Shown one piece after another: positions 1 to 7,873 of a stretch of DNA of 19,285 bases. This DNA comes from DAOUBA01 sp034432855 (GTDB lineage Bacteria > Chloroflexota > Anaerolineae > B4-G1). Each line of letters begins with the position of its first letter. The stretch's first letter is position 1. The translations under genes and the position numbers were made by a program. The notes beneath the pieces are model-generated. The model searched no databases. It saw only the letters and a program-made list of their open reading frames with translations, and was not told where the DNA came from. Where the stretch lies: positions 1 to 19,285 of the forward strand of contig DAOUBA010000008.1 of NCBI GenBank assembly GCA_034432855.1, given 5' to 3'.

Positions 1-196
1 CAAAACTCCATTGGGAGACCTCCATGCTGTATGAAATCTCTGCATAGACCCCACTTTGCACGGAGGTGTATTCTTTGTCAAGTCAGGCAGAACAAGTGTG
101 CTCACAATTCCAGAGATGCACCCATAATACTTTGGAGAGCAGCGCTGTGCGACACCCGGCTGGGCTCTCACAGAATGCCGCATAGGGAACCATCCA
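1..196. other. Non-coding left edge upstream of the ABC operon
   Basis: I see no convincing gene here; the short open frames have no ribosome site and do not read like proteins. The AGGGAA at 183-188 probably serves as the ribosome binding site of the permease starting at 197. I could not find a -35/-10 pair with good spacing, so the operon promoter may be weak, unrecognised, or left of the window. An ATPase gene partnering the first permease pair could also lie left of position 1. Confidence 0.4.
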
Positions 197-1420
197 ATGA
201 AACTACTCGCCATTGCCTGGAAGGACCTGGTCACCAGGTTCCGTGACCCGGGCGCCCTGGCCCTCTTGCTGATCACACCCCTCGCGCTGACGCTCACCAT
301 CGCTTTTGCCTTCGGATCGGGCGGCAACGGCGGCCTGGCCGACATCCCGGTCGTAATCGTCAACCAGGATACCGGCGGGTTCGGCGCTTACCTGGTGGAG
401 ACCTTTGCCTCGGACGAACTGGCGACCCTGGTGGAACCGCTCGTGTTGAGCGATACCGTCGCCGCTCGCGCCGCGGTGGACGGTGACGAGGTGGCCGCTG
501 CAATCATCGTCCCCCCAGGCTTTTCCGCAAGCATGATGGCCTTGGGGCAGGGGGTGGAGGTCGAGACGAGCGTGATCGAGATCTATGCCAATCCGACCCG
601 GCCCATCAGCGTCGGGGTGGTGCGGGAGATCGTCGCCGAGTTTCTTGGCCGGCTGACCGGCGCTCTGGTGGGCGTGCAGGTGTCCGTCGTGCAGATGGTG
701 GAGGATGGCCTGGCTGCGCCCCAGGAGGTTCAGGGGCTGGCACCACGGATCGGCGAGCGCGCCTGGCAGCGGATATCGGAATCTCGGCTGGTCGCCGTGC
801 GCAGTGAGAGCGCAACCCGGAGCGGTAGCGACGGCTTCGACTGGGCGGCTTATATGGCGCCCAGCATGGCGATCGTGTTCCTGATGTTCACCGTGACGGC
901 AGGCGGGCGCAGTGTTCTGGCCGAACGCGAAGGCGGTACACTGGCGCGGCTGCTGGTCTCGCCGACGACGCCGGTGCAGATCCTCTCCGGCAAGGCATTC
1001 GGCATCTTTTTCTCCGGCGTGACTCAGGTAGCGATTCTGATCGCTGCCAGCAGCCTGTTGCTTGACCTGCGTTGGGGAGCACCTGCGTGGGTGGCGGCGG
1101 TGGTGTTGGCGCTCGCAGCGGCGGCCACCGGCTGGGGCATGCTGCTGGCAGCCTACGCCCGCACGCCGGGTCAGGCCAATGCAGCCGGCACGATGCTGAC
1201 GCTCACATTCGGGGCGCTGGCGGGCAACTTTTTGCCACGACAGTGGCTGCCCGGGTGGGTGCGGACGTTGAGTTACGTCTCTCCCAACGCCTGGGGCCTC
1301 GAGGCTTTCGAGGCGTTGGCTTCTGGCGGCAATCTGGCCGTGCCACTCATGGCGCTGCTGGCAATGGCAATGGTGCTGTTCGCTATCTCGCTACCGGCCT
1401 TCCGCCGCCAGTACAGGTAG
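197..1420 (+). CDS. ABC-2 type transporter permease (permease A)
   Basis: This is an integral membrane subunit of an ABC exporter of the ABC-2 (NatB/DrrB/YhgE-like) superfamily, 407 aa. A short cytoplasmic amphipathic start (KLLAIAWKDL) leads into TM1 at about residues 20-40. A roughly 175-residue extracytoplasmic domain follows (41-215), then five more hydrophobic segments at about 216-235, 268-290, 298-320, 328-345 and 382-400. The cytoplasmic loop EREGGTLARLLVSPTT at 243-258 is the family's coupling-helix region that contacts the ATPase. It is the first gene of a co-directional run of five, with a weak AGGGAA ribosome site. Its N-terminal half resembles permease C (3872-5146), so the two probably arose by duplication. 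The substrate cannot be read from sequence; lipids, drugs or peptides are all possible for this superfamily. Confidence 0.88.
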   Translation: MKLLAIAWKDLVTRFRDPGALALLLITPLALTLTIAFAFGSGGNGGLADIPVVIVNQDTGGFGAYLVETFASDELATLVEPLVLSDTVAARAAVDGDEVAAAIIVPPGFSASMMALGQGVEVETSVIEIYANPTRPISVGVVREIVAEFLGRLTGALVGVQVSVVQMVEDGLAAPQEVQGLAPRIGERAWQRISESRLVAVRSESATRSGSDGFDWAAYMAPSMAIVFLMFTVTAGGRSVLAEREGGTLARLLVSPTTPVQILSGKAFGIFFSGVTQVAILIAASSLLLDLRWGAPAWVAAVVLALAAAATGWGMLLAAYARTPGQANAAGTMLTLTFGALAGNFLPRQWLPGWVRTLSYVSPNAWGLEAFEALASGGNLAVPLMALLAMAMVLFAISLPAFRRQYR

Positions 1421-1573
1421 TGCCTTAGCGATCGAACTCCGGCACAATGGACAATGATCGCCCGGCCACATTGGGCGCCAGCGGACCACAGTCCGCGTCC
1501 CAACGCGGCGGATCGTGACGCCGCAGCGCAAAATGGGGGGGCGGTTCCGACTCGTCCGGTTTGGGGAGGTGGT

Positions 1574-2785
1574 GTGCGCAAAGTCTTCGATGTCGCCTGG
1601 AACGACGTGCAGGTCGAGTTTTCCTCGCGCTGGACACTGGTGTTTTTCTTGCTCCTGCCCATCGTGTTCACTGCCCTCGTCGGGGCCGGCCTGAGCGCCA
1701 TGTACGATGGCGACGATGGAGACGACGCCCGCTTCCCGTTGCTGGTGGTAGACGAGGATCGCAGTGACCTGTCGGCAGAACTTGGCGCGATCCTGGAGGC
1801 GTCCGAGGTGCTCCGTCCGCTGTTCGTGGGGCGAGACGAGGCGGAGGCAGCGTTCGCGGAGGGCGAGGCGCCGGCTTTGCTGACCATTCCGGCGGGCTTT
1901 GGCGATGCACTCGTGGCCGGCGAGCCGGTGGAACTCGCTCTGCGCAAGGTGATGGACGACAATCGCGTATTCGCTGTGGAGCAGGCGGTCCGTGCCGCAG
2001 CTGGCCAGGTGAGTAGTGGCGTGGCCGCCGCTCTGGTCGGCCTGGCCGAGCGGGAGAGCCTACGGCCTTTCGAGAGTGATGCCGACCGCCAGGCTCATTT
2101 CCAGGAGGGACTGGCGCTGGCCCAGGCTGCTCTCCGCGAACAGCCGATTGCCATCGAGACGACCTTCGCGCCGGAGGCCGAGATCGAGATCGCCAGCGGC
2201 TTCGAGCAATCGTCGGCCGGGCAACTGGTCACCTGGGTCAACATCACGCTCATCGGCGCGGCGGAGGTCTTCGTCAGCGAGCGGCTGGGCGGCACGCTGC
2301 GCCGTCTGCTGATCACGCCCACGCGCAAGGGGACGATCCTCGCCGGCAAGATCGTGGGTCGCCTGGGAATGGGCATCGTGCAGATGATCCTGCTGATCGG
2401 GTTCGGCAAATTCGTCTTTGGCGTCGAGTGGGGGCGTTCGCCCGCGGCCCTGGCGCTGGTGGCGCTGGCCTTCGGCCTGGCAAGTGTGGCGCTGGGGGTG
2501 TTGCTGGGCACCTTCGCCAGGACACGGGGACAGGCTTCGGGGTTGACCGTGTTGTTCTCGATGCTAACGGCGGCCCTGGGCGGCGCTTGGTGGCCGCTCG
2601 AGGTTACGCCCAGGGTGTATCAGGCCGTCGTCCAAGTTCTGCCCACCACCTGGGCGATGATCGGCTTCAACGACGTGATCGTGCGCGGGCAGTCCGTGGC
2701 CGATGTGCTGCCGGAGGCGGGGATTCTGCTCGGCTTTGCGCTGCTGTTCTTCACCGTCGGTATCTGGCGGCTCAGGTATGAATGA
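1574..2785 (+). CDS. ABC-2 type transporter permease (permease B)
   Basis: This is a second ABC-2 exporter membrane subunit, 403 aa from GTG 1574. I chose this start because GGAGG lies at 1565-1569 and the protein then begins VRKVFDVAWNDV, matching the amphipathic start of its relatives; the frame stays open upstream to 1454 but that extension is proline-rich and unlike the family. TM1 lies at about 20-42, followed by an extracytoplasmic domain and a C-terminal block of five hydrophobic helices. The coupling loop reads SERLGGTLRRLLITPT. Near the C-terminus ALGGAWWPLEVTPR and LPTTWAM closely match permease D (5157-6365), so B and D are paralogues. It probably forms a heterodimer with permease A. 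Its last codons abut a purine-rich repeat in front of the ATPase gene. Confidence 0.88.
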   Translation: MRKVFDVAWNDVQVEFSSRWTLVFFLLLPIVFTALVGAGLSAMYDGDDGDDARFPLLVVDEDRSDLSAELGAILEASEVLRPLFVGRDEAEAAFAEGEAPALLTIPAGFGDALVAGEPVELALRKVMDDNRVFAVEQAVRAAAGQVSSGVAAALVGLAERESLRPFESDADRQAHFQEGLALAQAALREQPIAIETTFAPEAEIEIASGFEQSSAGQLVTWVNITLIGAAEVFVSERLGGTLRRLLITPTRKGTILAGKIVGRLGMGIVQMILLIGFGKFVFGVEWGRSPAALALVALAFGLASVALGVLLGTFARTRGQASGLTVLFSMLTAALGGAWWPLEVTPRVYQAVVQVLPTTWAMIGFNDVIVRGQSVADVLPEAGILLGFALLFFTVGIWRLRYE

Positions 2786-2832
2786 GGCAGGAGGCAAGAG
2801 ACAGGAGGCGGGGAGCGATAGGCGAGAAAGGA
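2783..2832 (+). repeat. Purine-rich short repeat tract between permease B and ATPase
   Basis: The spacer between permease B and the ATPase is almost entirely purine and is built from variants of AGGAGGC/AGGAGGCGG. Its core ACAGGAGGCGGGGAGCG (2801-2817) matches 14 of 17 bases with the reverse complement of 18734-18750, after the STAND gene, so it looks like a dispersed intergenic repeat. The many GGAGG units could all act as Shine-Dalgarno sequences, which leaves the exact ATPase start uncertain. Confidence 0.5.
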
Positions 2833-2840
2833 ATGAAGCG

Positions 2841-3785
2841 ATGAACGACAATAAGGCAATACAGGTGCAGGATTTACACAAGTACTACGGCGATGTACGG
2901 GCCGTGCAGGGCGTCAGTTTCGATGTGCAGGGGGGCGAGATCTTTAGCCTGCTCGGCCCCAACGGCGCAGGTAAGACGACGACCATCTCGGTCATCTCGT
3001 GTCTGCTTCGGCCGACCCAGGGCGACGCATTCGTATTGGGTCACTCTGTCACCCGCGAGCCGATGGCTGTCAAGGCGGCGATCGGCGTCGTCCCACAGGA
3101 GATCGCGGTGTACGAGGACCTCTCCGCCCGCGAGAACCTGACCTTTTGGGGTAAGATGTACGGCCTGCGCGGCAGGCCGCTCAAGCAGCGCGTGGACGAG
3201 GTGCTGGAGGTGATCGGTCTGGCCGACCGGCAGAAGGGCCGTGTGTCCAAGTTCTCCGGCGGGATGAAGCGACGGCTCAACATCGGCATCGCGCTCCTCC
3301 ACCGGCCACAGGTGCTCATCCTGGACGAGCCGACGGTGGGCATTGACCCGCAGAGCCGGCGCAGCATCCTCGACAGTGTGAAGGAACTGAACCGGCAGGG
3401 GACAACGGTGCTCTACACCACGCACTATATGGAGGAGGCGCAGGAACTCTCCGACCACATCGCTATCATGGATCACGGCAAGTTGATCGCGCAGGGCACG
3501 CACGCCGAGTTGGTCAAGATCGTCGGCGAACTCGACCGGATTGACCTGACGCTCAATGTCGAAGCGACGCCCGTGATCGAGCGTTGGAAGGCGGTCGTGG
3601 GCGTGCACCGCGTTTCGGCGGAGGACGGTCAGGTCACCGTGCTGGCCGACGATAGCAATCTCGTCCTGCCACACCTGTTCGAGGCGGCGACCCAGGCAGG
3701 CGCGCGCATCACCTCGGTGGACATCCGCGAGCCGAACCTGGAGGCGGTCTTTCTGCATTTGACAGGGCGTGCGTTGCGCGATTAG
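2841..3785 (+). CDS. ABC-2 exporter ATP-binding protein
   Basis: This cytoplasmic ATPase energises the flanking ABC-2 permeases. From ATG 2841 it is 314 aa, the usual size of DrrA/CcmA-type subunits. Visible motifs, in order: Walker A GPNGAGKTT (39-47), Q-loop Gln86 in VVPQE, signature FSGGMKRR (138-145), Walker B LILDEP (159-164) and switch His195 in TTHY. Residues from about 230 on form a C-terminal tail of the DUF4162 type, ending in the usual REPNLEAVFLHLTG. The frame is open further upstream, with an ATG at 2778 overlapping permease B, but the residues encoded there come from the purine-rich repeat and are not family-like. It is the only ATPase for four permease genes in this window. Confidence 0.93.
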   Translation: MNDNKAIQVQDLHKYYGDVRAVQGVSFDVQGGEIFSLLGPNGAGKTTTISVISCLLRPTQGDAFVLGHSVTREPMAVKAAIGVVPQEIAVYEDLSARENLTFWGKMYGLRGRPLKQRVDEVLEVIGLADRQKGRVSKFSGGMKRRLNIGIALLHRPQVLILDEPTVGIDPQSRRSILDSVKELNRQGTTVLYTTHYMEEAQELSDHIAIMDHGKLIAQGTHAELVKIVGELDRIDLTLNVEATPVIERWKAVVGVHRVSAEDGQVTVLADDSNLVLPHLFEAATQAGARITSVDIREPNLEAVFLHLTGRALRD

Positions 3786-3790
3786 GGTTG

Positions 3791-3851
3791 GTGACTGGGG
3801 ATTAGTGATTGGGAGGAAAGTCCCAATCACTAATCACTAATCCCCAATCAC
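3791..3851. repeat. Long imperfect palindrome (intergenic hairpin)
   Basis: This 61-bp inverted repeat almost fills the ATPase–permease C gap. The inner stem pairs 3800-3814 perfectly with 3821-3835 (15 bp, loop GGAAAG). The outer stem pairs 3791-3800 with 3842-3851 at 9 of 10 positions, and the right arm carries a 6-7 base duplication (ACTAATC) that forms a bulge. There is no T-tract, so it is unlikely to be a simple terminator. It looks like a REP-like intergenic element and may set differential mRNA stability in the operon. Confidence 0.7.
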
Positions 3852-3871
3852 TCTTGAGACAGGAGATACCT

Positions 3872-5146
3872 ATGAAGACATTCGACATTGCCCTCAAAGA
3901 CCTCCTCCGCTCTCTGCGCAATTATTTCTTCCTGGGCTTTGGGCTTGGGGTGCCGGTGTTGATGGGCGCGATCTTTTATTTTGCCTTCGGCGGCCTGGCC
4001 CGCGAGGATGGGTTCGATTTGCCCCAGACGGAGGTCGTGGTGGTGAACCTCGACGAGCCGGTAACGGAATACGGCGGCTTTGCTGCCGGTAAGATGCTGG
4101 TTGATGTCCTGAAATCGGAGCGGTTGGCCGAACTGCTGGCGGTGACGGAGAGCGATTCGGTCGAGACGGCGCGCACCGCCGTGGATCGCCAAGAGGCCGA
4201 CGCTGCCGTCATCATCCCGGCGGGTCTGAGCGCCGCTGCATTCGATCCGCAGGGGCGGGCCGAAATCGAGGTCTATCACGATCCCACGCTGACCATCGGG
4301 CCGGGCATCGTCAAAGCCATCGTCGCCCAGTTCGTGGACGCGCTGGCCGGCTCCAAGATCGCGGCGGGCGTGGCCTACGAGCAACTGTCCGTGCGCGGCG
4401 CGACGGTGGATGGAGCGGTTCTGCAGGATATCGCCATGCGCTATGGGGAATGGTCGGCTGCGTTGGCCGAGAGCCAGGGAGCGGATGCGTTGCTCGCCGT
4501 CCAATCCCCTACCGGTGGCGAGAAGGAGGTCAACCGGGCGCTGGCAATGATCGGCGTGGTGATGACGGGGATGATGGTCTTTTACGCCTTCTACACCGGC
4601 GCGGCATCGGCGCTCACCATCTTGCAAGAAGAGGAGGATGGGACGTTGCCCCGGCTCTCTACCACGCCCACTCCAATGTCCACGATCCTGGGCGGCAAAC
4701 TGGTCGCCGTGTTCGCCCTGGTCGTTTTCCAGGTGTTGGTGTTGATGGCCTTCTCATCCCTGATTTTCAAGACGGCCTGGGGCGCGCCGGCTCCCCTGGC
4801 GCTGGCGGTGGTCGGTCTGGTCGTCCTGGCGGGCAGCTTTGGCATCTTTGTCATGTCGTGGCTCAGGGATACGCGGCAGGCGGGCATCGTCATCGGCGGT
4901 GTGATGACGGTGGTGGGCATGGCGGGCATCAGCAGCGTGTTCACGGGCACCGTCCCCGGCGCGGGCGGCGGGTTTGCGGCGCTCCTGCCCCTCTTCACGC
5001 CACATGGCTGGGCCATGCGGGCCTGGCGCTTGGCCATGGATGGCGGCAGCGTCGGCGACGTGCTCCTGCCGCTCGCCGTGATGCTCGCGCTGGCCGTCGT
5101 CTTTTTCGCGATCGGCGTGCTGAGGTTCAGAAAGCGGCTGGCGTAG
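3872..5146 (+). CDS. ABC-2 type transporter permease (permease C)
   Basis: This ABC-2 exporter membrane subunit is 424 aa from ATG 3872, preceded by AGGAGA at 3861-3866. The frame is open upstream, but those codons come from the palindrome at 3791-3851 and are not family-like. It begins with the amphipathic MKTFDIALKDLL, then TM1 at about 18-41, an extracytoplasmic domain of about 190 residues and a C-terminal membrane block. The coupling loop reads EEEDGTLPRLSTTPT. It resembles permease A in both the N-terminal helix and the extracytoplasmic domain. Permease D follows after 10 nt, so the two are translationally close and probably form a heterodimer served by the upstream ATPase. Confidence 0.88.
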   Translation: MKTFDIALKDLLRSLRNYFFLGFGLGVPVLMGAIFYFAFGGLAREDGFDLPQTEVVVVNLDEPVTEYGGFAAGKMLVDVLKSERLAELLAVTESDSVETARTAVDRQEADAAVIIPAGLSAAAFDPQGRAEIEVYHDPTLTIGPGIVKAIVAQFVDALAGSKIAAGVAYEQLSVRGATVDGAVLQDIAMRYGEWSAALAESQGADALLAVQSPTGGEKEVNRALAMIGVVMTGMMVFYAFYTGAASALTILQEEEDGTLPRLSTTPTPMSTILGGKLVAVFALVVFQVLVLMAFSSLIFKTAWGAPAPLALAVVGLVVLAGSFGIFVMSWLRDTRQAGIVIGGVMTVVGMAGISSVFTGTVPGAGGGFAALLPLFTPHGWAMRAWRLAMDGGSVGDVLLPLAVMLALAVVFFAIGVLRFRKRLA

Positions 5147-5156
5147 GAGGAAATCC

Positions 5157-6365
5157 ATGCGCATCGTGGATTTGACGATCAAGGACCTGCAACAACTCGT
5201 CCGTAACTGGATGACGCCCGTGTTTCTCGTCGTCATGCCGATCGGGTTCACGCTCTTCTTCGGCATGATCTTTAGCGGGGGTGGACAGGAGGACCCGCGT
5301 CTGCCGATCGCCTTCGTAGATCAGGACGGCAGCAGTGTCCTCAGCACCCACCTGCTCGACCTGCTCGATGCATCGGATGCCGTTCGACCGGTCGTGTCGG
5401 AAGAGTCCGTGGCGCGGGTGGAAGAGAAGGTCGGCGATGCAGACCTGGCGGGCGCCGTGATCGTCCCGCTCGGCTACAGTGAACGGCTGCTCGCGGGAGA
5501 GGATATTCCCCTGACGGTCATCGTGGATAGCGGCACCGCCGCCGGCTCGACGGCGCAGACCGCCATCCAGGCCGCCGTCACGCGATTGCGCGGCGCGGTC
5601 AAGGCTGCCCAACTCAGCGCCAAAGCCCTACAGACGCAAGGGGGTTCGGCAGACGAGTCGTTTTTGATGGATACCATAGACAAGGCTATTGCGGCGTGGC
5701 ACGATCCTCCATTGACGGTCGTCGCGACGCAGTCGGGGGCTGCCGGCCGGGAGGACGAAGAGACATCGGTGATGGCGACCCGCTACGGCCAGGCTTCGCC
5801 GGGGATGATGGTGCAGTTCTCCATCGCGGGCGTCATCGGCGCGGCGCAGATCATCGTACTGGAGCGCAAGTCGCGCAGTCTGCAGCGGCTGCTGACGACG
5901 GCCATCTCGCGGGTGGAGATCATCCTGGGACATTATCTGACCATGTTCGTGATGATCTTGGCGCAGCTCGTCCTGCTGATGGGCTTTGGGCAACTGTTGG
6001 GGGTGGATTACGCGCGCGAACCGGTCGCCATGTTGCTGCTGGCGGTGACGATGGCGCTGTGGACGGCCAGCCTGGGCCTGCTGATCGGCACCCTGGCCAA
6101 GACGGAGGAGCAGACCATCATCTTTGCCATGATCCCCATGTTCATCCTCTCCGCCCTGGGCGGGGCGTGGATGCCGCTGGAGGTTACCGGCAAAGCGTTC
6201 CAGACCGCCGGTCACCTCCTGCCGACCGCGTGGGCGATGGATGGCATCCAGAACATCATCGTGCGCGGGCTGGGGCTCGAGTCGGCGCTGCTGCCGGCGG
6301 GCATCATGCTGGCCTATGCGGTGGCGCTCTTTGCTCTGGCGGCGTGGCGGTTCAAGTTCGAGTAG
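5157..6365 (+). CDS. ABC-2 type transporter permease (permease D)
   Basis: Fourth permease of the operon, 402 aa, with a strong AGGAGGAAA ribosome site just before ATG 5157. It has TM1 at about 20-40, an extracytoplasmic domain of about 190 residues, and a C-terminal membrane block beginning near SPGMMVQFSIAG. The coupling loop ERKSRSLQRLLTTAIS lacks the Gly-Gly/Gly-Thr pair seen in the other three, so its ATPase contact may differ somewhat. ALGGAWMPLEVTG and LPTAWAMDGIQNIIVRG closely parallel permease B, identifying B and D as paralogues. A strong terminator-like hairpin follows within 5 bases of the stop, marking the operon end. Confidence 0.88.
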   Translation: MRIVDLTIKDLQQLVRNWMTPVFLVVMPIGFTLFFGMIFSGGGQEDPRLPIAFVDQDGSSVLSTHLLDLLDASDAVRPVVSEESVARVEEKVGDADLAGAVIVPLGYSERLLAGEDIPLTVIVDSGTAAGSTAQTAIQAAVTRLRGAVKAAQLSAKALQTQGGSADESFLMDTIDKAIAAWHDPPLTVVATQSGAAGREDEETSVMATRYGQASPGMMVQFSIAGVIGAAQIIVLERKSRSLQRLLTTAISRVEIILGHYLTMFVMILAQLVLLMGFGQLLGVDYAREPVAMLLLAVTMALWTASLGLLIGTLAKTEEQTIIFAMIPMFILSALGGAWMPLEVTGKAFQTAGHLLPTAWAMDGIQNIIVRGLGLESALLPAGIMLAYAVALFALAAWRFKFE

Positions 6366-6369
6366 GGGT

Positions 6370-6408
6370 GAGAAACCCGTTTTCTTCGAGAAAACGGGTT
6401 TCTCTTTG
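6370..6408 (+). terminator. Terminator after the ABC operon
   Basis: A perfect 16-bp stem pairs 6370-6385 with 6389-6404 around a TCG loop, immediately after the permease D stop, and is followed by a short T run (6405-6407). The long GC/AT-balanced stem is convincing; the T-tract is short. The -35 box of the next promoter begins inside this T run. Confidence 0.75.
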
Positions 6409-6434
6409 ACACTCCCAACAGCCCGTGTTATACT
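6406..6434 (+). promoter_or_regulatory. Sigma-70-type promoter of the toxin–antitoxin-like pair
   Basis: TTGACA (6406-6411), a 17-base spacer and TATACT (6429-6434) make a near-perfect housekeeping promoter. Transcription should start near 6441, leaving a leader of about 14 bases before the ATG at 6455. It begins directly after the ABC operon terminator, so the pair is its own transcription unit. Confidence 0.8.
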
Positions 6435-6454
6435 CTGTGGCGGAGTGGCGGAGA

Positions 6455-6727
6455 ATGAGCGAGAGAGTTGACGGCGCCCGGCGACCCTACTTCTTCTGGG
6501 ATTACGATATCACCGAGGAAGAAGTGCGTGACATCATCCGAGGAGACAACGAGGTAGAGAGGGCCTGGGTCATCACGCGCATCCTGGAATACGCGCGCTG
6601 GGACGACATCTGGCGCTACCTGACCGTAGACGATGTGCGGAGGAATTTCGAGCAACTCAGGTTTCGCTGGCCGCAGGTGCGCGACCTGTGGGCCTATGCG
6701 TTGAAAGTCTGGTCGGGTGATGAATAG
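6455..6727 (+). CDS. DUF6922-like small protein, candidate antitoxin partner
   Basis: A 90-aa acidic/tryptophan-rich protein starting MSERVDG, with PYFFWDYDITEEEVR near the N-terminus and WPQVRDLWAYALKVW at the C-terminus. From memory this pattern (FFWDYDxxEExVR, W..V..YL, W..AL.VW) is the DUF6922 type often found just before AbiEii-like nucleotidyltransferases; I could not run a profile search. ATG 6455 was chosen because GGAG/GGCGGAGA precedes it and the consensus promoter would start transcription near 6441, after the alternative upstream start at 6425. It overlaps the next gene by 11 bases, the tight coupling expected for an antitoxin–toxin pair. Its biochemical role is inferred from that context only. 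Confidence 0.75.
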   Translation: MSERVDGARRPYFFWDYDITEEEVRDIIRGDNEVERAWVITRILEYARWDDIWRYLTVDDVRRNFEQLRFRWPQVRDLWAYALKVWSGDE

Positions 6728-7391
6728 CCTGCTTACTCCATTGCAGGCGGCATTCCTACGCGCCTTCTTTGCCGCGCCGATTGGCCGCAGTTTCTTTCTG
6801 ACCGGTGGGACGGCGTTGGCCGCGTTCCACCTTCACCACCGTTTGAGCAATGACCTCGATCTGTTCACGCTCGACGACGCAGCGCTTGAAGCCTCTACGC
6901 GCCCGCTGGAGGAAATTGCTGTGGGCATTGGATGCGCCCTCCAGCGCACGCGCGTGACGCAGTACTTTCATCAACTCTTGCTGACGCATCCCCAGCACGA
7001 GGTTCCCCTGAAGGTTGACCTGGTACGGGATTTCGGCCCTCAGTATGGCGAGCGATTCGTCCGCGATGGGATCACGGTGGATTCGTTGGACAACATCGCG
7101 GTCAACAAAATCGTTGCAATCTTTGGCCGCGCCGACATCAAAGACTTTGTAGACCTATACTTTATCCTTCAGATGGGGTACGATTTCGATACCCTGTTCG
7201 CCAGGGCGCGCGAGAAGGATGCAGGCTTGACCGAGTTCTACTTCGTAGGGATGCTGCGGCAAGTCGAAAGATTTACCCATCTGCCCAAGATGATTAAGCC
7301 GTTAGACCTGGAGACGCTGCGCGCTTTCTACGCCAAGATGGCGCGACATCTGATGAGCAGACTCAAGCCAGAGGGTAGAGCGGGCTCATAG
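6717..7391 (+). CDS. AbiEii/AbiGii-type nucleotidyltransferase, toxin-like
   Basis: A 224-aa protein with the nucleotidyltransferase fold of the AbiEii family (type IV toxin–antitoxin/abortive infection; relatives such as MenT modify tRNA). Residues 27-35 FLTGGTALA give the GG-x-S/T-like motif, and DLDLFT at 46-51 supplies the catalytic acidic pair. A third acidic position is in LKVDLVRD (about D101), and the C-terminal KIVAIFGRADIKDFVDLYF (131-149) is the typical helical signature with Lys131. The start is GTG 6717 or ATG 6720; both lie inside the upstream gene, so expression is probably coupled to it. Phage defence is established for some family members, not for this one. Confidence 0.88.
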   Translation: MMNSLLTPLQAAFLRAFFAAPIGRSFFLTGGTALAAFHLHHRLSNDLDLFTLDDAALEASTRPLEEIAVGIGCALQRTRVTQYFHQLLLTHPQHEVPLKVDLVRDFGPQYGERFVRDGITVDSLDNIAVNKIVAIFGRADIKDFVDLYFILQMGYDFDTLFARAREKDAGLTEFYFVGMLRQVERFTHLPKMIKPLDLETLRAFYAKMARHLMSRLKPEGRAGS

Positions 7392-7498
7392 GCTCGAGGT
7401 TCTTCCTGTAGCAGCCCGTGCTATTACTCGTTCTCGGTACGAACCCTATGGTTTCGCGGTAGGCGCAAGCCGCCCCTTCTGAGCGGGCAAGATTACCC
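7392..7498. other. Spacer before hypA with short inverted repeats
   Basis: The 107-base gap holds small hairpin-like pairs (for example GAACC/GGTTTC near 7441-7457 and GCGG/CCGC near 7457-7474) but no T-tract and no clear promoter. A stretch at 7411-7428 (CAGCCCGTGCTATTACTC) resembles the spacer and -10 of the toxin–antitoxin promoter (6419-6435), but no matching -35 box is present. Confidence 0.35.
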
Positions 7499-7840
7499 AT
7501 GCATGAACTCTCCATCACCCAAAGCATCCTCGAGATCGCCCTGCGCCGCGCTGAACAGCACGGCGCGAAGCGCATCACCCGGCTCAACCTGGTCATCGGA
7601 GAACTGAGCAGCATCGTCGGCGACTCGGTGCAATTCTACTGGGACATCGTCGGCAAGGGCACCATCGCCGAAGGGGCCACGTTGCACTTCGAGCACGTGC
7701 CGGCGACGTTGCGCTGCCTGGATTGCAGCCACACCTTCCCGCTGGATGGACGCGAATACGCCTGCCCGGCTTGCGGCAGCGAGCGTATCGTGATCGCCGG
7801 AGGCGACGACTTTCGCCTGGAAAGCATCGAGGTCGAGTAG
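7499..7840 (+). CDS. hypA: Hydrogenase maturation nickel metallochaperone HypA
   Basis: HypA binds nickel and hands it, with HypB, to [NiFe]-hydrogenase (in some bacteria also to urease). At 113 aa this is the normal length. It opens with the hallmark MHELSI, where His2 is the nickel ligand. The zinc site is two CxxC pairs, Cys73/Cys76 and Cys89/Cys92. The body VIGELSSIVGDSVQFYWDI is typical. hypB follows after 33 bases on the same strand, so the two probably form an operon. The ribosome site is not strong (GAGCGGGCAAG upstream). No hydrogenase subunits or hypCDEF genes are in view, so they must be elsewhere if present. Confidence 0.95.
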   Translation: MHELSITQSILEIALRRAEQHGAKRITRLNLVIGELSSIVGDSVQFYWDIVGKGTIAEGATLHFEHVPATLRCLDCSHTFPLDGREYACPACGSERIVIAGGDDFRLESIEVE

Positions 7841-7873
7841 CACAAAACGGCATCTTGTGCCGCAGGAGGTGTT

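Noticed and set aside
6419..7428. Direct repeats flanking the toxin–antitoxin pair (CAGCCCGTG at 6419 and 7411)
   Set aside because: Only nine bases are identical, followed by a gapped match. One copy is simply promoter sequence, so transposition repeats are not supported.
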